Below, in pieces: positions 9,415-18,323 of a DNA stretch of 64,000 bases. The DNA comes from Bacteroidota bacterium (GTDB taxonomy: Bacteria; Bacteroidota; Ignavibacteria; Kryptoniales; JAKASW01). The position numbers and the translations under genes were made by a program. The notes beneath the pieces were generated by a model. The model saw nothing but the letters and a program-made list of their open reading frames with translations, did no database searches and was not told the origin of the DNA. Position 1 is the stretch's first letter. Each line of letters starts with the position of its first letter. Location of the stretch: contig JAKAGT010000006.1 in the NCBI GenBank assembly GCA_021825585.1, positions 1 through 64,000 on the forward strand, in the 5' to 3' direction.

Positions 9415-10968
9415 ATGCCTCAACTATTCCTTGATGGCGACTCACTCACCATTGACAGTGCCTACCTTGCGGAAAAAAATCACACCAGAATTTCATTGGC
9501 ATTAACAGCGGCGAAGAGAATGCAGGAGTCGCGGCGCCAGGTGGAAAAGTGGCTTGCCAGCGGAGAGGTGATCTACGGTGTCACGACCGGATTCGGGGAG
9601 TTCTCCACCGTAAGAATACCGTACGAACGAATCGGAGAGCTGCAGGTGAACCTGATAAGAAGTCACTCGGCCGGAACCGGTGATCCGCTCCCCGCTAATA
9701 TTGTCAGGCTGATGATCCTTCTTCGGGCAAACGCTCTTGCAAAGGGTTACAGCGGGGTCCGGCTCGAAGTCATTCGGAAACTCATCAAAGTTTTCAATAT
9801 AGGATTGGTGCCCTTCATTCCAGCCAAGGGTTCCGTGGGCAGCAGCGGCGACCTTGTCCAGCTCGCACATCTCGTGCTCGCGCTCATGGGGGAAGGGAAA
9901 TTTTTTGAAAGAGGGCGCGTCCTTCCGGCAAGCCGGATTCTGGCGAAGCAGAAAATGAATCCGCTGGTCCTCACCGCGAAGGAGGGGCTGGCGCTCGTGA
10001 ACGGCACTCAGATGATGGGAGCTTTCGCGGTTCATTGCACCCATGAAGCGGGTGAAATCGCAAGAGTGCTCGACGTAACAGGTGCCCTGAGCGTCGAGGC
10101 ACTTCGCGGGACGGATGTCGCCTTCGACGAACGTATACACAGGCTGCGACCATATCGGGGACAGCAGCTTTCGGCGCGCAACATCAAACGGCTGATGCAC
10201 GGAAGCGAGATCCGAAAGTCGCACCGCCACAACGATACAAGGGTACAGGACGCTTATTCACTGAGATGTATGCCGCAGGTACACGGTGCCGTCAGAGATA
10301 CAATCGACTTCTGCCGGAATCAGGTGAACATCGAGATCAACTCAGCCACGGACAATCCGCTGATCTTTGCGAAAGACGGGATCCACCTCGAAGGAGGCAA
10401 TTTTCACGGAGAGCCGCTTGCCCTGGCATGCGACTATCTGGGGATAGGGTTGAGCGAATTCGCCAGCATTTCCGAGAGGCGGATCGAGCGTATGGTGAAC
10501 GGCCAGTTAAGCGGACTGCCGAAATTCTTGAGCGAGAACGGCGGCCTGAACTCCGGCATGATGATAGCTCAATACACCGCCGCGTCACTGGTCAGCGAGA
10601 ACAAGGTCCTCGCTCACCCTGCCAGTGTAGATTCGATACCGACAAGCGCAAACCAGGAAGATCATAATTCGATGGGTTCGATAGCAGCCCAGAAGTGTTA
10701 CCAGATTCTGGAAAATGTCTGGCGGGTTGCGGCAATCGAACTGCTTGTTTCCTGTCAGGCGATCGATTTTTCCAGAAACATCGGCGGCAACGGCGTCCCG
10801 TTGAAATGCGGAACGGGTACGGAAGCAGTCTACCACCTGGTAAGGTCGAAAATCAAACACCTGAAACACGACCGGATCCTGCACAAAGACATCGAAGAGT
10901 CGGTGCAACTGCTGAAATCCGGCGAGGTGGTGCGGACTGCGGAGAAGGCTGTTGGGAAGCTCGATTAA
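9415..10968 (+). CDS. hutH: histidine ammonia-lyase with an atypical Ser-Ser-Gly MIO triad
   Basis: The enzyme deaminates L-histidine to urocanate, the first step of histidine degradation. The 517-residue length is normal for the family. YGVTTGFGEFS carries Tyr54, and SHSAGTG near residue 84 has the Ser-His pair typical of histidine rather than tyrosine or phenylalanine lyases. NSATDNPLIF and QYTAASLVSENK follow. The cofactor (MIO) is normally built from Ala-Ser-Gly; here the triad at 143-145 is Ser-Ser-Gly (GSVGSSGDLVQLAH), and the usual 'DLAPLAH' reads 'DLVQLAH'. Urocanase at 12621 supports a hut role. No imidazolonepropionase or formiminoglutamase gene is in the window. Activity on another aromatic amino acid remains possible. 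Confidence 0.88.
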   Translation: MPQLFLDGDSLTIDSAYLAEKNHTRISLALTAAKRMQESRRQVEKWLASGEVIYGVTTGFGEFSTVRIPYERIGELQVNLIRSHSAGTGDPLPANIVRLMILLRANALAKGYSGVRLEVIRKLIKVFNIGLVPFIPAKGSVGSSGDLVQLAHLVLALMGEGKFFERGRVLPASRILAKQKMNPLVLTAKEGLALVNGTQMMGAFAVHCTHEAGEIARVLDVTGALSVEALRGTDVAFDERIHRLRPYRGQQLSARNIKRLMHGSEIRKSHRHNDTRVQDAYSLRCMPQVHGAVRDTIDFCRNQVNIEINSATDNPLIFAKDGIHLEGGNFHGEPLALACDYLGIGLSEFASISERRIERMVNGQLSGLPKFLSENGGLNSGMMIAQYTAASLVSENKVLAHPASVDSIPTSANQEDHNSMGSIAAQKCYQILENVWRVAAIELLVSCQAIDFSRNIGGNGVPLKCGTGTEAVYHLVRSKIKHLKHDRILHKDIEESVQLLKSGEVVRTAEKAVGKLD

Positions 10969-11135
10969 TCCCGCGAGTGTCTTTCCTCGGTTCTCTCCGA
11001 GCCCCCGGGTTGGTCGGGTGAAACGGCTTATCCGGCCCGGCTCGCTCAATCAGGAAGACGCCGTCCGGAAAACGTGGTACCTGAACTGCTCATTACTTAT
11101 TAATTCGGAAACATTCTTCCATAGAAAGGTAAAAA
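10969..11135. other. hutH downstream region with short inverted repeats
   Basis: This 167-base gap holds a small perfect hairpin, CTCGG/CCGAG at 10986-11001. It also holds a larger imperfect one pairing GAGCC(CCC)GGG at 10999-11009 with CCCGGCTC at 11036-11043. No run of T follows, so neither is a convincing intrinsic terminator. AAAGG upstream of ATG 11136 serves the next gene. I see no ORF here. Confidence 0.3.
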
Positions 11136-11408
11136 ATGGACATCACTTTTCAGGTTAGCCTCTATCCCATCGCGAAGGAGGATTTCAAGACCCCGATAAA
11201 TAATTTCATAGCTGAACTGAAAAAAGAGAAGATCGGCGTAACAGTTCATGAGACATCGACGATCGGAAGCGGAGGTATAGATAAAGTCTTCAGTGCACTC
11301 AAGAATGCCTATGCGGCTGCCGCAAGAAAAGGAGACACGGTAATGGTGCTGACGGTCGTCAGCGGAAGTCCGACGAAGGAAGAGCTGGACACGCTAAACG
11401 CAAAATAG
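11136..11408 (+). CDS. UPF0045 / YkoF-like (MTH1187 family) small protein
   Basis: This is a complete 90-residue protein, MDITFQVSLYPIAKEDFKTP at the N-terminus, with the ferredoxin-like beta-alpha-beta layout and the conserved HETSTIGSG turn of the MTH1187/YkoF-like family. Relatives bind thiamine precursors or other small ligands, or act as small regulatory subunits; the ligand here is not known. It sits between the histidine lyase and adenosine deaminase, with 167 and 75 bases of spacing, so co-transcription is uncertain. Cytoplasmic location is inferred from the lack of a signal sequence. Confidence 0.75.
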   Translation: MDITFQVSLYPIAKEDFKTPINNFIAELKKEKIGVTVHETSTIGSGGIDKVFSALKNAYAAAARKGDTVMVLTVVSGSPTKEELDTLNAK

Positions 11409-11483
11409 AATTCACCCGATTAATGCGAATATAAACAGCATTTTCACGTTCCATTAACATACTGATTACAAGCGGAGATCTTT

Positions 11484-12599
11484 ATGAGTAATCTTGCAAA
11501 TGCAATAAAGGAAATGCCTAAAGTACAGCTGCACGATCATCTTGACGGCGGGCTTCGCCCCGAGACGGTGATAGAGCTTGCGCGGGACCAGAAATACGAC
11601 AAGCTCCCGACGCAGGATCCGGGAACGCTTGCCGAATGGTTTCACCGCGGCGCCAATAGAGGAAGTCTTCCGTTATATTTGGAAGGTTTCGCCCACACCA
11701 CGGGCGTCATGCAGACGGCCGAAGCGTTGGAGCGGGTGGCTTATGAAATGATGGAGGATATGAAGAAAGACGGCGTTGTCTACGTGGAGACCAGGTTTGC
11801 GCCCGTCTTTCATACCGATAAAGGACTTCATTGGGAAGAGATCGTCAGCTCGGCGCTTCGCGGACTGGAGCGCGGCAAGAAAGACTTCGGAGTGGAATAC
11901 GGCCTGATCATCTCCGCGATGAGAAATATGAACCTGAGCGAGGAGATGGCACAGCTTGCCGTCGATTTCAGGGATCGAGGAGTTGTAGGATTTGACCTTG
12001 CAGGTGAGGAGGGCGGTTACCCTCCGAAGAAACATGTAGAGGCATTCCATTATATACAGAGGCAAAACTTTAACATAACTATCCATGCGGGTGAAGGGTT
12101 CGGGAAAGAATCAATCTGGCAGGCGATTCAGTGGTGCGGCGCTCACAGGATCGGTCATGCGACGCGACTGATTGAGGACATTGTGATGGTGGATGGCAAA
12201 GTCGTCAAGCTCGGCAGCCTGGCGCAGTATGTGCTCGACAAGAGGATCCCGCTCGAGATATGTCTGAGCTCGAATGTGCACACAGGCGCCGCAAAAAATC
12301 TTCAGGAACATCCTTTCGGCATTTACTACAGGGAGAAATTCAGGGTAACGCTGAACACCGACAACAGGCTGATGAGCGCAACATCCCTGTCAAAGGAGTT
12401 CGAGATTGCCGAGGGGGTGTTCCACCTTACGTTCGGCGAGATGGAGAAGCTCTCTATCAATGCGATGAAGAGCGCCTTCATCCCTTACGGGGACAGGATC
12501 CGAATCATCTACGACGTGATAAAACCGGGTTTCAAAGCCATACGGGCGAAGTACGGCATAAACGGCGAAGCTCCGTATGGAGGCAAGTTAGTTTCTTGA
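11484..12599 (+). CDS. add: adenosine deaminase
   Basis: It hydrolyses adenosine (and deoxyadenosine) to inosine plus ammonia in purine salvage. The 371-residue protein starts at ATG 11484 after GCGGAGATC. The zinc-binding HxH is LHDHLDGG (His17, His19), followed by TIHAGEGFGKESIW (catalytic His-Ala-Gly-Glu), HRIGHATRL, LEICLSSNVHTGA and LNTDNRLMS, which carries the final aspartate. All metal and catalytic positions are present. It lies between hutH and hutU, an unusual neighbour for a histidine-utilisation gene; both routes release ammonia, which may be why they are co-located. An adenine or aminofutalosine deaminase relative cannot be excluded, but the NTDNRLMS form is typical of adenosine deaminase. 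Confidence 0.9.
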   Translation: MSNLANAIKEMPKVQLHDHLDGGLRPETVIELARDQKYDKLPTQDPGTLAEWFHRGANRGSLPLYLEGFAHTTGVMQTAEALERVAYEMMEDMKKDGVVYVETRFAPVFHTDKGLHWEEIVSSALRGLERGKKDFGVEYGLIISAMRNMNLSEEMAQLAVDFRDRGVVGFDLAGEEGGYPPKKHVEAFHYIQRQNFNITIHAGEGFGKESIWQAIQWCGAHRIGHATRLIEDIVMVDGKVVKLGSLAQYVLDKRIPLEICLSSNVHTGAAKNLQEHPFGIYYREKFRVTLNTDNRLMSATSLSKEFEIAEGVFHLTFGEMEKLSINAMKSAFIPYGDRIRIIYDVIKPGFKAIRAKYGINGEAPYGGKLVS

Positions 12600-12620
12600 A
12601 AACATGATTGGAGACAAAAC

Positions 12621-14300
12621 ATGTCTACTGAAGGCAGAAGCAGCACGATCAACCCTCCGCGCGTGATCCGCGCACCCAGGGGAAGTCAGCTCAATACAAG
12701 AGGCTGGCAGCAGGAAGCGGCCCTCAGGATGTTGATGAACAATCTCGATCCCGAGGTTGCCGAAAAACCGAACGAACTCATCGTGTACGGTGGGAGCGGA
12801 AAGGCCGCCCGCAACTGGGAAGCGTTCGACGCTATTGTCGCTACGCTCAAACGTCTCGAGAACGATGAAACGCTCCTCATACAGTCAGGGAAACCTGTAG
12901 CCGTCTTCAAAACTTATGAGGAAGCCCCGCGTGTTCTGATTTCAAACGCCATGCTCGTCCCTGCCTGGGCGAACTGGGATGAGTTCAGACGACTCGAGCG
13001 CCTCGGATTAACGATGTTCGGACAGATGACAGCAGGCAGCTGGATTTATATCGGCACGCAGGGGATTCTGCAGGGAACTTACGAGACGTTTGCGGAAGCA
13101 GCCAGGAAACATTTCAACGCTACGCTTTCGGGAAGATTTGTCCTCACGAGCGGACTCGGTGGAATGGGCGGTGCACAGCCGCTGGCCGCGACCATGAATG
13201 GCGGCGTTTTCCTGGGTGTTGAAGTCGACCGCAACAGAATCGAAAGACGCCTGAAGACGGGGTATCTCGACAAAATGAGCGAAAGCCTGGACGAGGCTCT
13301 GAAGCTCGTTCTCGAGGCGAAAGCGAAGAAGATGCCCCTTTCTGTCGGACTGCTCGGCAATGCTGCGGAGGTGATTCCCGAAATTGCGAGGCGAAAGATT
13401 GTTCCCGATCTGCTTACCGATCAGACGAGCGCCCACGACACGTTGAATGGATACGTCCCGGCCGGGATTTCGTATGAAGCGGCATTGCAGCTTCGACAGA
13501 GCGATCCTCAGAAGTATATCTCGTTGGCGCAGGAATCAATCGTGCACCATGTCCGCGCGATGCTCGACCTGAAAGGCCAGGGTGCGGTTACCTTCGACTA
13601 TGGGAACAACATCCGGGGCGAGGCCCAAGCTCACGGAGTGAAGGATGCGTTTGACATTCCCGGCTTCGTCCCCGAATTCATACGTCCCCTCTTCTGCGAG
13701 GGGAAGGGGCCGTTCCGCTGGGCCGCGCTGAGCGGAGAACCGGAAGACATTTATGCAACCGACGAGGCGGTTATCAAAGCATTCCCGGAAAACAAACAAC
13801 TGGTCAACTGGATTGAAAAAGCGCAGAAGTATGTCCATTTCCAGGGACTTCCCGCCAGAATCTGCTGGCTGGGGTACAAGGAGCGCGACAAGATGGGACT
13901 GATTTTTAACGACCTCGTGAGGAGCGGAAAGGTGAAAGCGCCGATTGTAATCGGAAGGGATCACCTCGATGCCGGGAGTGTCGCATCGCCGAATCGTGAA
14001 ACAGAAAAGATGAGGGACGGCTCGGACGCGATTGCCGACTGGCCGATACTGAACGCGCTCCTGAATGCCGTCGGAGGGGCGAGCTGGGTCTCGGTCCATC
14101 ACGGCGGAGGGGTCGGGATAGGCCTGGCAATCCACGCGGGAATGGTCGTCGTCGCAGATGGAACCGAAGCCGCCGCGAAGAGGTTGAGCAGAGTGTTGAC
14201 GTATGATCCCGGGCTCGGCGTGGTCCGGCATGCTGATGCCGGTTATGAAGACGCCGTGCGCACCGCCAGGGAAAAAGGGATAGACATGCCGATGCTGTAG
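12621..14300 (+). CDS. hutU: urocanate hydratase
   Basis: It hydrates urocanate to imidazolone propionate with a tightly bound NAD, the step after histidine ammonia-lyase. The 559-residue length is typical. Landmarks are [39 protein letters not shown] (the NAD-binding glycine loop near residue 175), [29 protein letters not shown] and [11 protein letters not shown]. The position is 21 bases after add, so the two are probably co-transcribed. The rest of the pathway (hutI and hutG or a cyclodeaminase) is not in this window. Confidence 0.95.
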   Translation: MSTEGRSSTINPPRVIRAPRGSQLNTRGWQQEAALRMLMNNLDPEVAEKPNELIVYGGSGKAARNWEAFDAIVATLKRLENDETLLIQSGKPVAVFKTYEEAPRVLISNAMLVPAWANWDEFRRLERLGLTMFGQMTAGSWIYIGTQGILQGTYETFAEAARKHFNATLSGRFVLTSGLGGMGGAQPLAATMNGGVFLGVEVDRNRIERRLKTGYLDKMSESLDEALKLVLEAKAKKMPLSVGLLGNAAEVIPEIARRKIVPDLLTDQTSAHDTLNGYVPAGISYEAALQLRQSDPQKYISLAQESIVHHVRAMLDLKGQGAVTFDYGNNIRGEAQAHGVKDAFDIPGFVPEFIRPLFCEGKGPFRWAALSGEPEDIYATDEAVIKAFPENKQLVNWIEKAQKYVHFQGLPARICWLGYKERDKMGLIFNDLVRSGKVKAPIVIGRDHLDAGSVASPNRETEKMRDGSDAIADWPILNALLNAVGGASWVSVHHGGGVGIGLAIHAGMVVVADGTEAAAKRLSRVLTYDPGLGVVRHADAGYEDAVRTAREKGIDMPML

Positions 14301-14364
14301 TGAGCCGTCTCTCCCGCGAATCCTGATTGGAAAAATTGAATCCAATTATTGCAGAGAGAACATC

Positions 14365-15138
14365 ATGAAGCTGCATTATCGAGTTTCAGGCCACGGACAC
14401 CCTCTCGTCATACTTCACGGCTTATTCGGATCGAGCGACAATTGGTACACGCTCTCCAACGTGTTCGCTGCCAGGTTCAGGGCGTGTGCCGTCGATCTGC
14501 GCAATCACGGCCTCTCGCCCCACAGCGATGTATTTGACTACAAGGTGATGGCAGACGACATTAATAACCTGCTGGTCCATGAGGGAATGAGTTCGGCCTT
14601 CGTCCTCGGACATTCAATGGGTGGTAAGACCGCGATGCAATTCGCGCTGGGATACCCGGAGAAGGTGGATCGCTTGATTGTGATAGACATCGGTGTAAAA
14701 GCGTACCCGCCGCAGCACGACAAGATTTTCGAAGCGCTGTTAGCTCTTAAACTGAATCTGTACAAGACCCGGACTGAGCTCGACGCGGCTCTGGCAGTGT
14801 ACATCGGCGACGCCGCGGTCAGGCAGCTTCTTCTGAAAAACGTATCCCGCGACGATCACGGCGAATTCAAATGGAAGATAGACGTACAGGCGATACGCAG
14901 AAATTACGACAAGATAAACGGGGCGATCCAGTCGACCCGTCCATTTGAAGCCCCCACCCTTTTCATAAAGGGGAGCAATTCTTCATATATTCAGGACGGC
15001 GACTTTGAAGGAATAAGAGCCGTCTTCCCCAATGCCGTTCTGGTAGAGATTGAAAACGCCGGTCATTGGGTTCATGCTGAAGCACCGCAGAAGATCGCGG
15101 AAGTCGTCATGGAATTTTTATCAGGGAACATGCGTTAG
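14365..15138 (+). CDS. alpha/beta-hydrolase, YbfF-like esterase
   Basis: This 257-residue single-domain alpha/beta-hydrolase has the oxyanion segment HGLFGSSDNW near residue 19 and the nucleophile elbow GHSMGGKTAM with Ser84. DLRNHGLSPHS precedes the elbow, and the catalytic histidine is in AGHWVHAEAP near the C-terminus. This order matches the YbfF family of short acyl-ester/thioester hydrolases; the substrate is unknown. No signal peptide is visible, so it is probably cytoplasmic. It follows hutU after 64 bases. Methyl-ester or haloperoxidase-type activity is an alternative within the fold. Confidence 0.8.
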   Translation: MKLHYRVSGHGHPLVILHGLFGSSDNWYTLSNVFAARFRACAVDLRNHGLSPHSDVFDYKVMADDINNLLVHEGMSSAFVLGHSMGGKTAMQFALGYPEKVDRLIVIDIGVKAYPPQHDKIFEALLALKLNLYKTRTELDAALAVYIGDAAVRQLLLKNVSRDDHGEFKWKIDVQAIRRNYDKINGAIQSTRPFEAPTLFIKGSNSSYIQDGDFEGIRAVFPNAVLVEIENAGHWVHAEAPQKIAEVVMEFLSGNMR

Positions 15139-15287
15139 AAATGGAAGTTCCCGAGGGATGAGCTGTTTACCGGAAAAGGTTTTGGGGAAACAACGAGAAT
15201 GTCTCTGCATGAAAAGATCCTTCGAGACAAGTTTGAAACTCTTTCAACCGAATCATAATTTGATTTATGGAAAAATTGGAGGAAAAA

Positions 15288-15761
15288 ATGGCTGTTGAAA
15301 TTGGAAAGAAAGCTCCTGACTTCAAACTATATGATACCGAACGCAAAGAGAGAAGCCTCTCCGAGTTTGCGGGAAAGAAGGTAGTACTAGCATTCTACCC
15401 CGGCGCGTTCACCGGTGTCTGTACGAAGGAGATGTGCAACTTTCGCGATTCCCTGAGCAAGTTCAACAATTTGGATGCCCAGGTGATAGGGATAAGTGTC
15501 GACCCGCCGTTCTCTAACAAGGCCTTTGCAGATCAGAACAAATTGAATTTTCCGGTCCTCTCTGACTTCAACCGCGTTGCGGTGAAAGCATATGATTCCT
15601 ACCACGAGAACTTCATAGGCCTGAATGGATATACTGCTGCCAAGCGCGCGGTCTTTGTGATCGACAAGGATGGCGTCGTTCGGTACAAGTGGGTCTCCGA
15701 TAATCCCGGAGTGGAACCCAACTACGATGAAGTTTACAAAGTTGTAGAATCCACGAAGTGA
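15288..15761 (+). CDS. peroxiredoxin (PrxQ/AhpE-like)
   Basis: A thiol peroxidase that reduces hydrogen peroxide and organic peroxides. ATG 15288 is chosen because GGAGG at 15278-15282 lies 5 bases upstream; the product has 157 residues. FYPGAFTGVCTKEMC holds the peroxidatic Cys45 and a second Cys50 in the CX4C spacing of PrxQ-type enzymes, so an intramolecular disulfide is likely. VFVIDKDGVVRYKWV is the usual C-terminal strand pair. A terminator-like hairpin follows at 15786, and a second PrxQ homologue begins at 15884. The electron donor (thioredoxin or similar) is not shown by sequence. Confidence 0.9.
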   Translation: MAVEIGKKAPDFKLYDTERKERSLSEFAGKKVVLAFYPGAFTGVCTKEMCNFRDSLSKFNNLDAQVIGISVDPPFSNKAFADQNKLNFPVLSDFNRVAVKAYDSYHENFIGLNGYTAAKRAVFVIDKDGVVRYKWVSDNPGVEPNYDEVYKVVESTK

Positions 15762-15766
15762 TCGTG

Positions 15767-15780
15767 ATTCAATATTGAAT
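15767..15780. repeat. 14-bp perfect palindrome
   Basis: ATTCAATATTGAAT is perfectly self-complementary. It begins 5 bases after the stop of the first peroxiredoxin and ends just before the terminator hairpin. It may be an operator for the following bcp gene, or part of an extended termination structure. Confidence 0.35.
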
Positions 15781-15785
15781 ATCAT

Positions 15786-15818
15786 GGGCTCGCGGCGAAT
15801 GGGCGGGCCCGTTTTTTC
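15786..15818 (+). terminator. intrinsic terminator between the two peroxiredoxin genes
   Basis: GGGCTCGC (15786-15793) pairs with GCGGGCCC (15803-15810, one G-U pair) and is followed at once by GTTTTTTCT. A GC-rich stem plus six T is a good rho-independent terminator. It separates transcription of the two peroxiredoxin genes. Confidence 0.7.
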
Positions 15819-15883
15819 TAAAATGTTACACCCGGATTTTCCGGAGGCCGGGAACCGGGCTTGCAGAATGGAGGAGGAAGGAT

Positions 15884-16378
15884 ATGGCAAAGGCCGCAGT
15901 CAAGCCAGCCGGAGCCGCGAAAGGCACGTTGGATGTCGGCGACAAGGCTCCGGATTTTAGTCTGAAGAGCGATGAAGACAATACGATCAGCCTTTCCCGG
16001 ATGAAGGGAAAGAAGGTTGTCCTGTATTTCTATCCCAAGGATGACACGCCCGGTTGCACGAAGGAAGCCTGCTCCTTCAGGGACGGTTTCTCGGTAATTC
16101 AGAAGAAGGGTGCAATCGTTCTGGGTGTCAGCACCGACTCTGTGGAATCGCACAAGAAGTTTAAGGAGAAATTCAATCTGAATTTCCCTTTGCTGAGCGA
16201 TGCGGATAAGAAAGTGGTCAATGCTTACGGCGTCTGGAAAGAGAAGGCGCTTTATGGAAGAAAATATATGGGAATCGAGCGGACGACATTTGTCATAGAT
16301 GAAAACGGGAAGATCAAGAGGGTATTCCCGAAAGTAAAAGTTGACGGGCATTACGACGAGGTGCTCGCGGAGCTGTAA
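15884..16378 (+). CDS. bcp: thioredoxin-dependent thiol peroxidase (Bcp/PrxQ)
   Basis: This peroxiredoxin reduces hydroperoxides using thioredoxin. It has 164 residues; ATG 15884 follows GGAGGAGGAAGG. A short Ala/Lys-rich leader ([17 protein letters not shown]) precedes the fold. [20 protein letters not shown] has the peroxidatic Cys58 and resolving Cys63 in CX4C spacing, which marks the Bcp/PrxQ subfamily more clearly than in its upstream neighbour. [13 protein letters not shown] closes the domain. Two PrxQ-type genes in a row, separated by a terminator and a palindrome, suggest separate control or different peroxide preferences. Confidence 0.93.
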   Translation: MAKAAVKPAGAAKGTLDVGDKAPDFSLKSDEDNTISLSRMKGKKVVLYFYPKDDTPGCTKEACSFRDGFSVIQKKGAIVLGVSTDSVESHKKFKEKFNLNFPLLSDADKKVVNAYGVWKEKALYGRKYMGIERTTFVIDENGKIKRVFPKVKVDGHYDEVLAEL

Positions 16379-16430
16379 CACGGTAGCTCCTTCCCATTCG
16401 AAATTTGCAAATTGCAGAAGGCGAAAACTG

Positions 16431-17003
16431 ATGAGTGAAGTGAAGGTTGAACTTGAGCTCGAGGATCTCATTCGTGAGATGCTTGTGAAGCTTGACGAGA
16501 ATCCTGATCGCGAAGGGTTGAAGAAGACCCCGTACAGGGTCGCGCGTGCCTTTGAGTTCCTGACTAAAGGTTACAAGCAGGACATCGAGACGGTAATGAA
16601 CAACGCGATTTTCGAGGAGAAATACAGCGAGATGGTTCTTGTGAAGGATATAGATTTCTTCAGCATGTGCGAGCATCATCTGCTTCCCTTTTTCGGGAAA
16701 GTGCATATTGCGTATATACCGGACGGCAGGATCGTCGGGCTCAGCAAGATGCCCCGCATCGTGGAAGTGTTTGCGCGGCGCCTGCAGGTCCAGGAAAGGA
16801 TGACACAGGAAATCGCGGAGACCTTGTACGAGTATCTGCAGCCCCGCGGGGTTGGCGTCGTTATCGAAGCACAGCACTTGTGCATGATGATGCGCGGGGT
16901 GGAAAAGCAGAACTCCACCGCCACGACGAGCGCCATGATCGGTGAATTTCGTGAAGATGTCAAGACGAGGGACGAGTTTCTGAACCTAATAGCGCGCAGG
17001 TAA
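16431..17003 (+). CDS. folE: GTP cyclohydrolase I
   Basis: It converts GTP to dihydroneopterin triphosphate, the entry step to folate and other pterins. ATG 16431 gives a 190-residue protein that starts [18 protein letters not shown]; upstream in-frame codons overlap the end of bcp and are not family-like. [19 protein letters not shown], the zinc-site [24 protein letters not shown], and the second zinc cysteine in [10 protein letters not shown] are all present. [12 protein letters not shown] completes the active site. The region looks entirely standard. Confidence 0.95.
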   Translation: MSEVKVELELEDLIREMLVKLDENPDREGLKKTPYRVARAFEFLTKGYKQDIETVMNNAIFEEKYSEMVLVKDIDFFSMCEHHLLPFFGKVHIAYIPDGRIVGLSKMPRIVEVFARRLQVQERMTQEIAETLYEYLQPRGVGVVIEAQHLCMMMRGVEKQNSTATTSAMIGEFREDVKTRDEFLNLIARR

Positions 17004-17054
17004 GAATACTTTGAAGTTAAAGGATAGATTTGCGGCCCACCAATCCGAAGTAAG

Positions 17055-18083
17055 ATGGATAACTCTAAAGACCTCTTTGATGTGACTGTGATAGGCAGCG
17101 GTCCTGCAGGATTGTATGGAGTCTTCTATGCCAGACTCCGTGGAATGAAGGCGAAGATACTCGACGCACTCCCGGAACTCGGCGGCCAGCTCGTTACCCT
17201 GTATCCTGAAAAATACATCTACGATGTAGCCGGATTTCCGAAGGTGCTTGCCAAAGACCTGGCCAGGAATCTCGTCGAGCAGGCGCTCTCGCTGGGACCG
17301 ACCGTTTGCCTTGGGGCCAAGGTCACGACGTTGAAGAGCCGTGAGGAAAATTCGCAAAGAATTTTTGAGCTTGTCACGGACGATGGAAGTTCTCACCTCA
17401 CCAAATCGGTCGTGCTGACCGCGGGGATCGGAGCTTTCCAGCCTAAGAGGCTCGATGTGCCCGGCGTCATCGATTTCGAAGGGAGAGGCATCCATTACTT
17501 CGTAAACGAAAAGAAAATCTTCCGCGACAAGGAAATACTCATCGTCGGAGGAGGAGACTCGGCAGTGGATTGGGCACTGAACCTGTCCGACACTGCGAAG
17601 AGAATTACTCTCATCCACCGTCGAGATCAGTTCCGCGCGCACGAAGAGAGTGTCAAGGAATTGCTGTCCTCCCAGGTCGAGGTAAATACGTTTCATGAGC
17701 TGAAAGCAGTCAGGGGAAATTCCACAGTGGAAGAAGCGGTGATATTCGACAACAGGACCGGGGCGGAGCGTGCGCTTCGAGTCGATGCGGTAATCATCAA
17801 TCTTGGATTTCGCGCCGACCTTGGTCCGATAAAAGAGTGGGGACTGGAAATTGATAGAGGCGGCATCAAGGTCAACTATCGGATGGAAACCAGCGTGGTC
17901 GGGATCTTTGCCGCAGGGGATATCGCTTCCCATCCGGGCAAATTGAAACTGATAAGCACGGGCTTCGGTGAGGTTGCAACCGCCGTCAACTTCGCAAAGA
18001 ACCTGGTTGATCCCGGGTCGAAGGTTTTTCCGGGTCATTCGAGCGATATGCAATCGATGCCGTCGACCGCGATCGGTCGCTAG
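17055..18083 (+). CDS. thioredoxin-reductase-like ferredoxin-NADP(+) reductase
   Basis: This flavoprotein passes electrons between ferredoxin and NADP(H). It has 342 residues with an N-terminal FAD Rossmann motif GSGPAGLYGVFYARLRG near residue 13 and a second NADPH motif VGGGDSAVDWAL near residue 165. The CxxC redox pair of true thioredoxin reductases is absent: DSAVDWA sits where CATCD or a relative would be. RRDQFRAHEES is typical of the YumC-type ferredoxin reductases of Firmicutes and green sulfur bacteria. AAGDIASHPGK near the C-terminus binds FAD. It starts 51 bases after folE. Confidence 0.88.
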   Translation: MDNSKDLFDVTVIGSGPAGLYGVFYARLRGMKAKILDALPELGGQLVTLYPEKYIYDVAGFPKVLAKDLARNLVEQALSLGPTVCLGAKVTTLKSREENSQRIFELVTDDGSSHLTKSVVLTAGIGAFQPKRLDVPGVIDFEGRGIHYFVNEKKIFRDKEILIVGGGDSAVDWALNLSDTAKRITLIHRRDQFRAHEESVKELLSSQVEVNTFHELKAVRGNSTVEEAVIFDNRTGAERALRVDAVIINLGFRADLGPIKEWGLEIDRGGIKVNYRMETSVVGIFAAGDIASHPGKLKLISTGFGEVATAVNFAKNLVDPGSKVFPGHSSDMQSMPSTAIGR

Positions 18084-18113
18084 TGCTGATCCAACTATCA
18101 TTTACTAACTTGG

Positions 18114-18190
18114 TCCCGCCGAAAGCGGGCGGGATGCTCATTCCAACAATAATTTTACCTGCACGTTGTTTGGTAAAATTACTTGGAATG
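18114..18190. repeat. two inverted repeats in the FNR-MFS gap
   Basis: TCCCGCC (18114-18120) pairs with GGCGGGA (18128-18134). Directly after it, a long imperfect inverted repeat pairs 18139-18159 (CATTCCA then TAATTTTACC) with 18172-18190 (GGTAAAATTA then TTGGAATG) around a 12-base loop. About 18 of 19 pairs in the shorter arm match, with a small bulge. No T run follows, so it is not an ordinary intrinsic terminator for the FNR gene. It may be a structured RNA, an operator pair or a small non-autonomous insertion. Confidence 0.55.
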
Positions 18191-18323
18191 GCACTGGCTT
18201 CCGCATCTCTCTCGTCTCTTGATTTGTTACGGACAGGGGCATTCGATATATTCGTATCGATTTTCCGTTTCGAAGCGCCTGTGTGCCGGGCAGCTGTTGT
18301 GAGTATTAAGAAATCTCTTGGAA

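Noticed and set aside
10969-11135. Riboswitch or leader peptide upstream of the YkoF-like gene
   Set aside because: Only small GC hairpins occur; no conserved riboswitch core (for example of the TPP class) was visible.
16986-18101. 371-residue minus-strand frame opposite the ferredoxin-NADP reductase
   Set aside because: It is antisense to a full flavoprotein with two dinucleotide-binding motifs and shows no protein features of its own.
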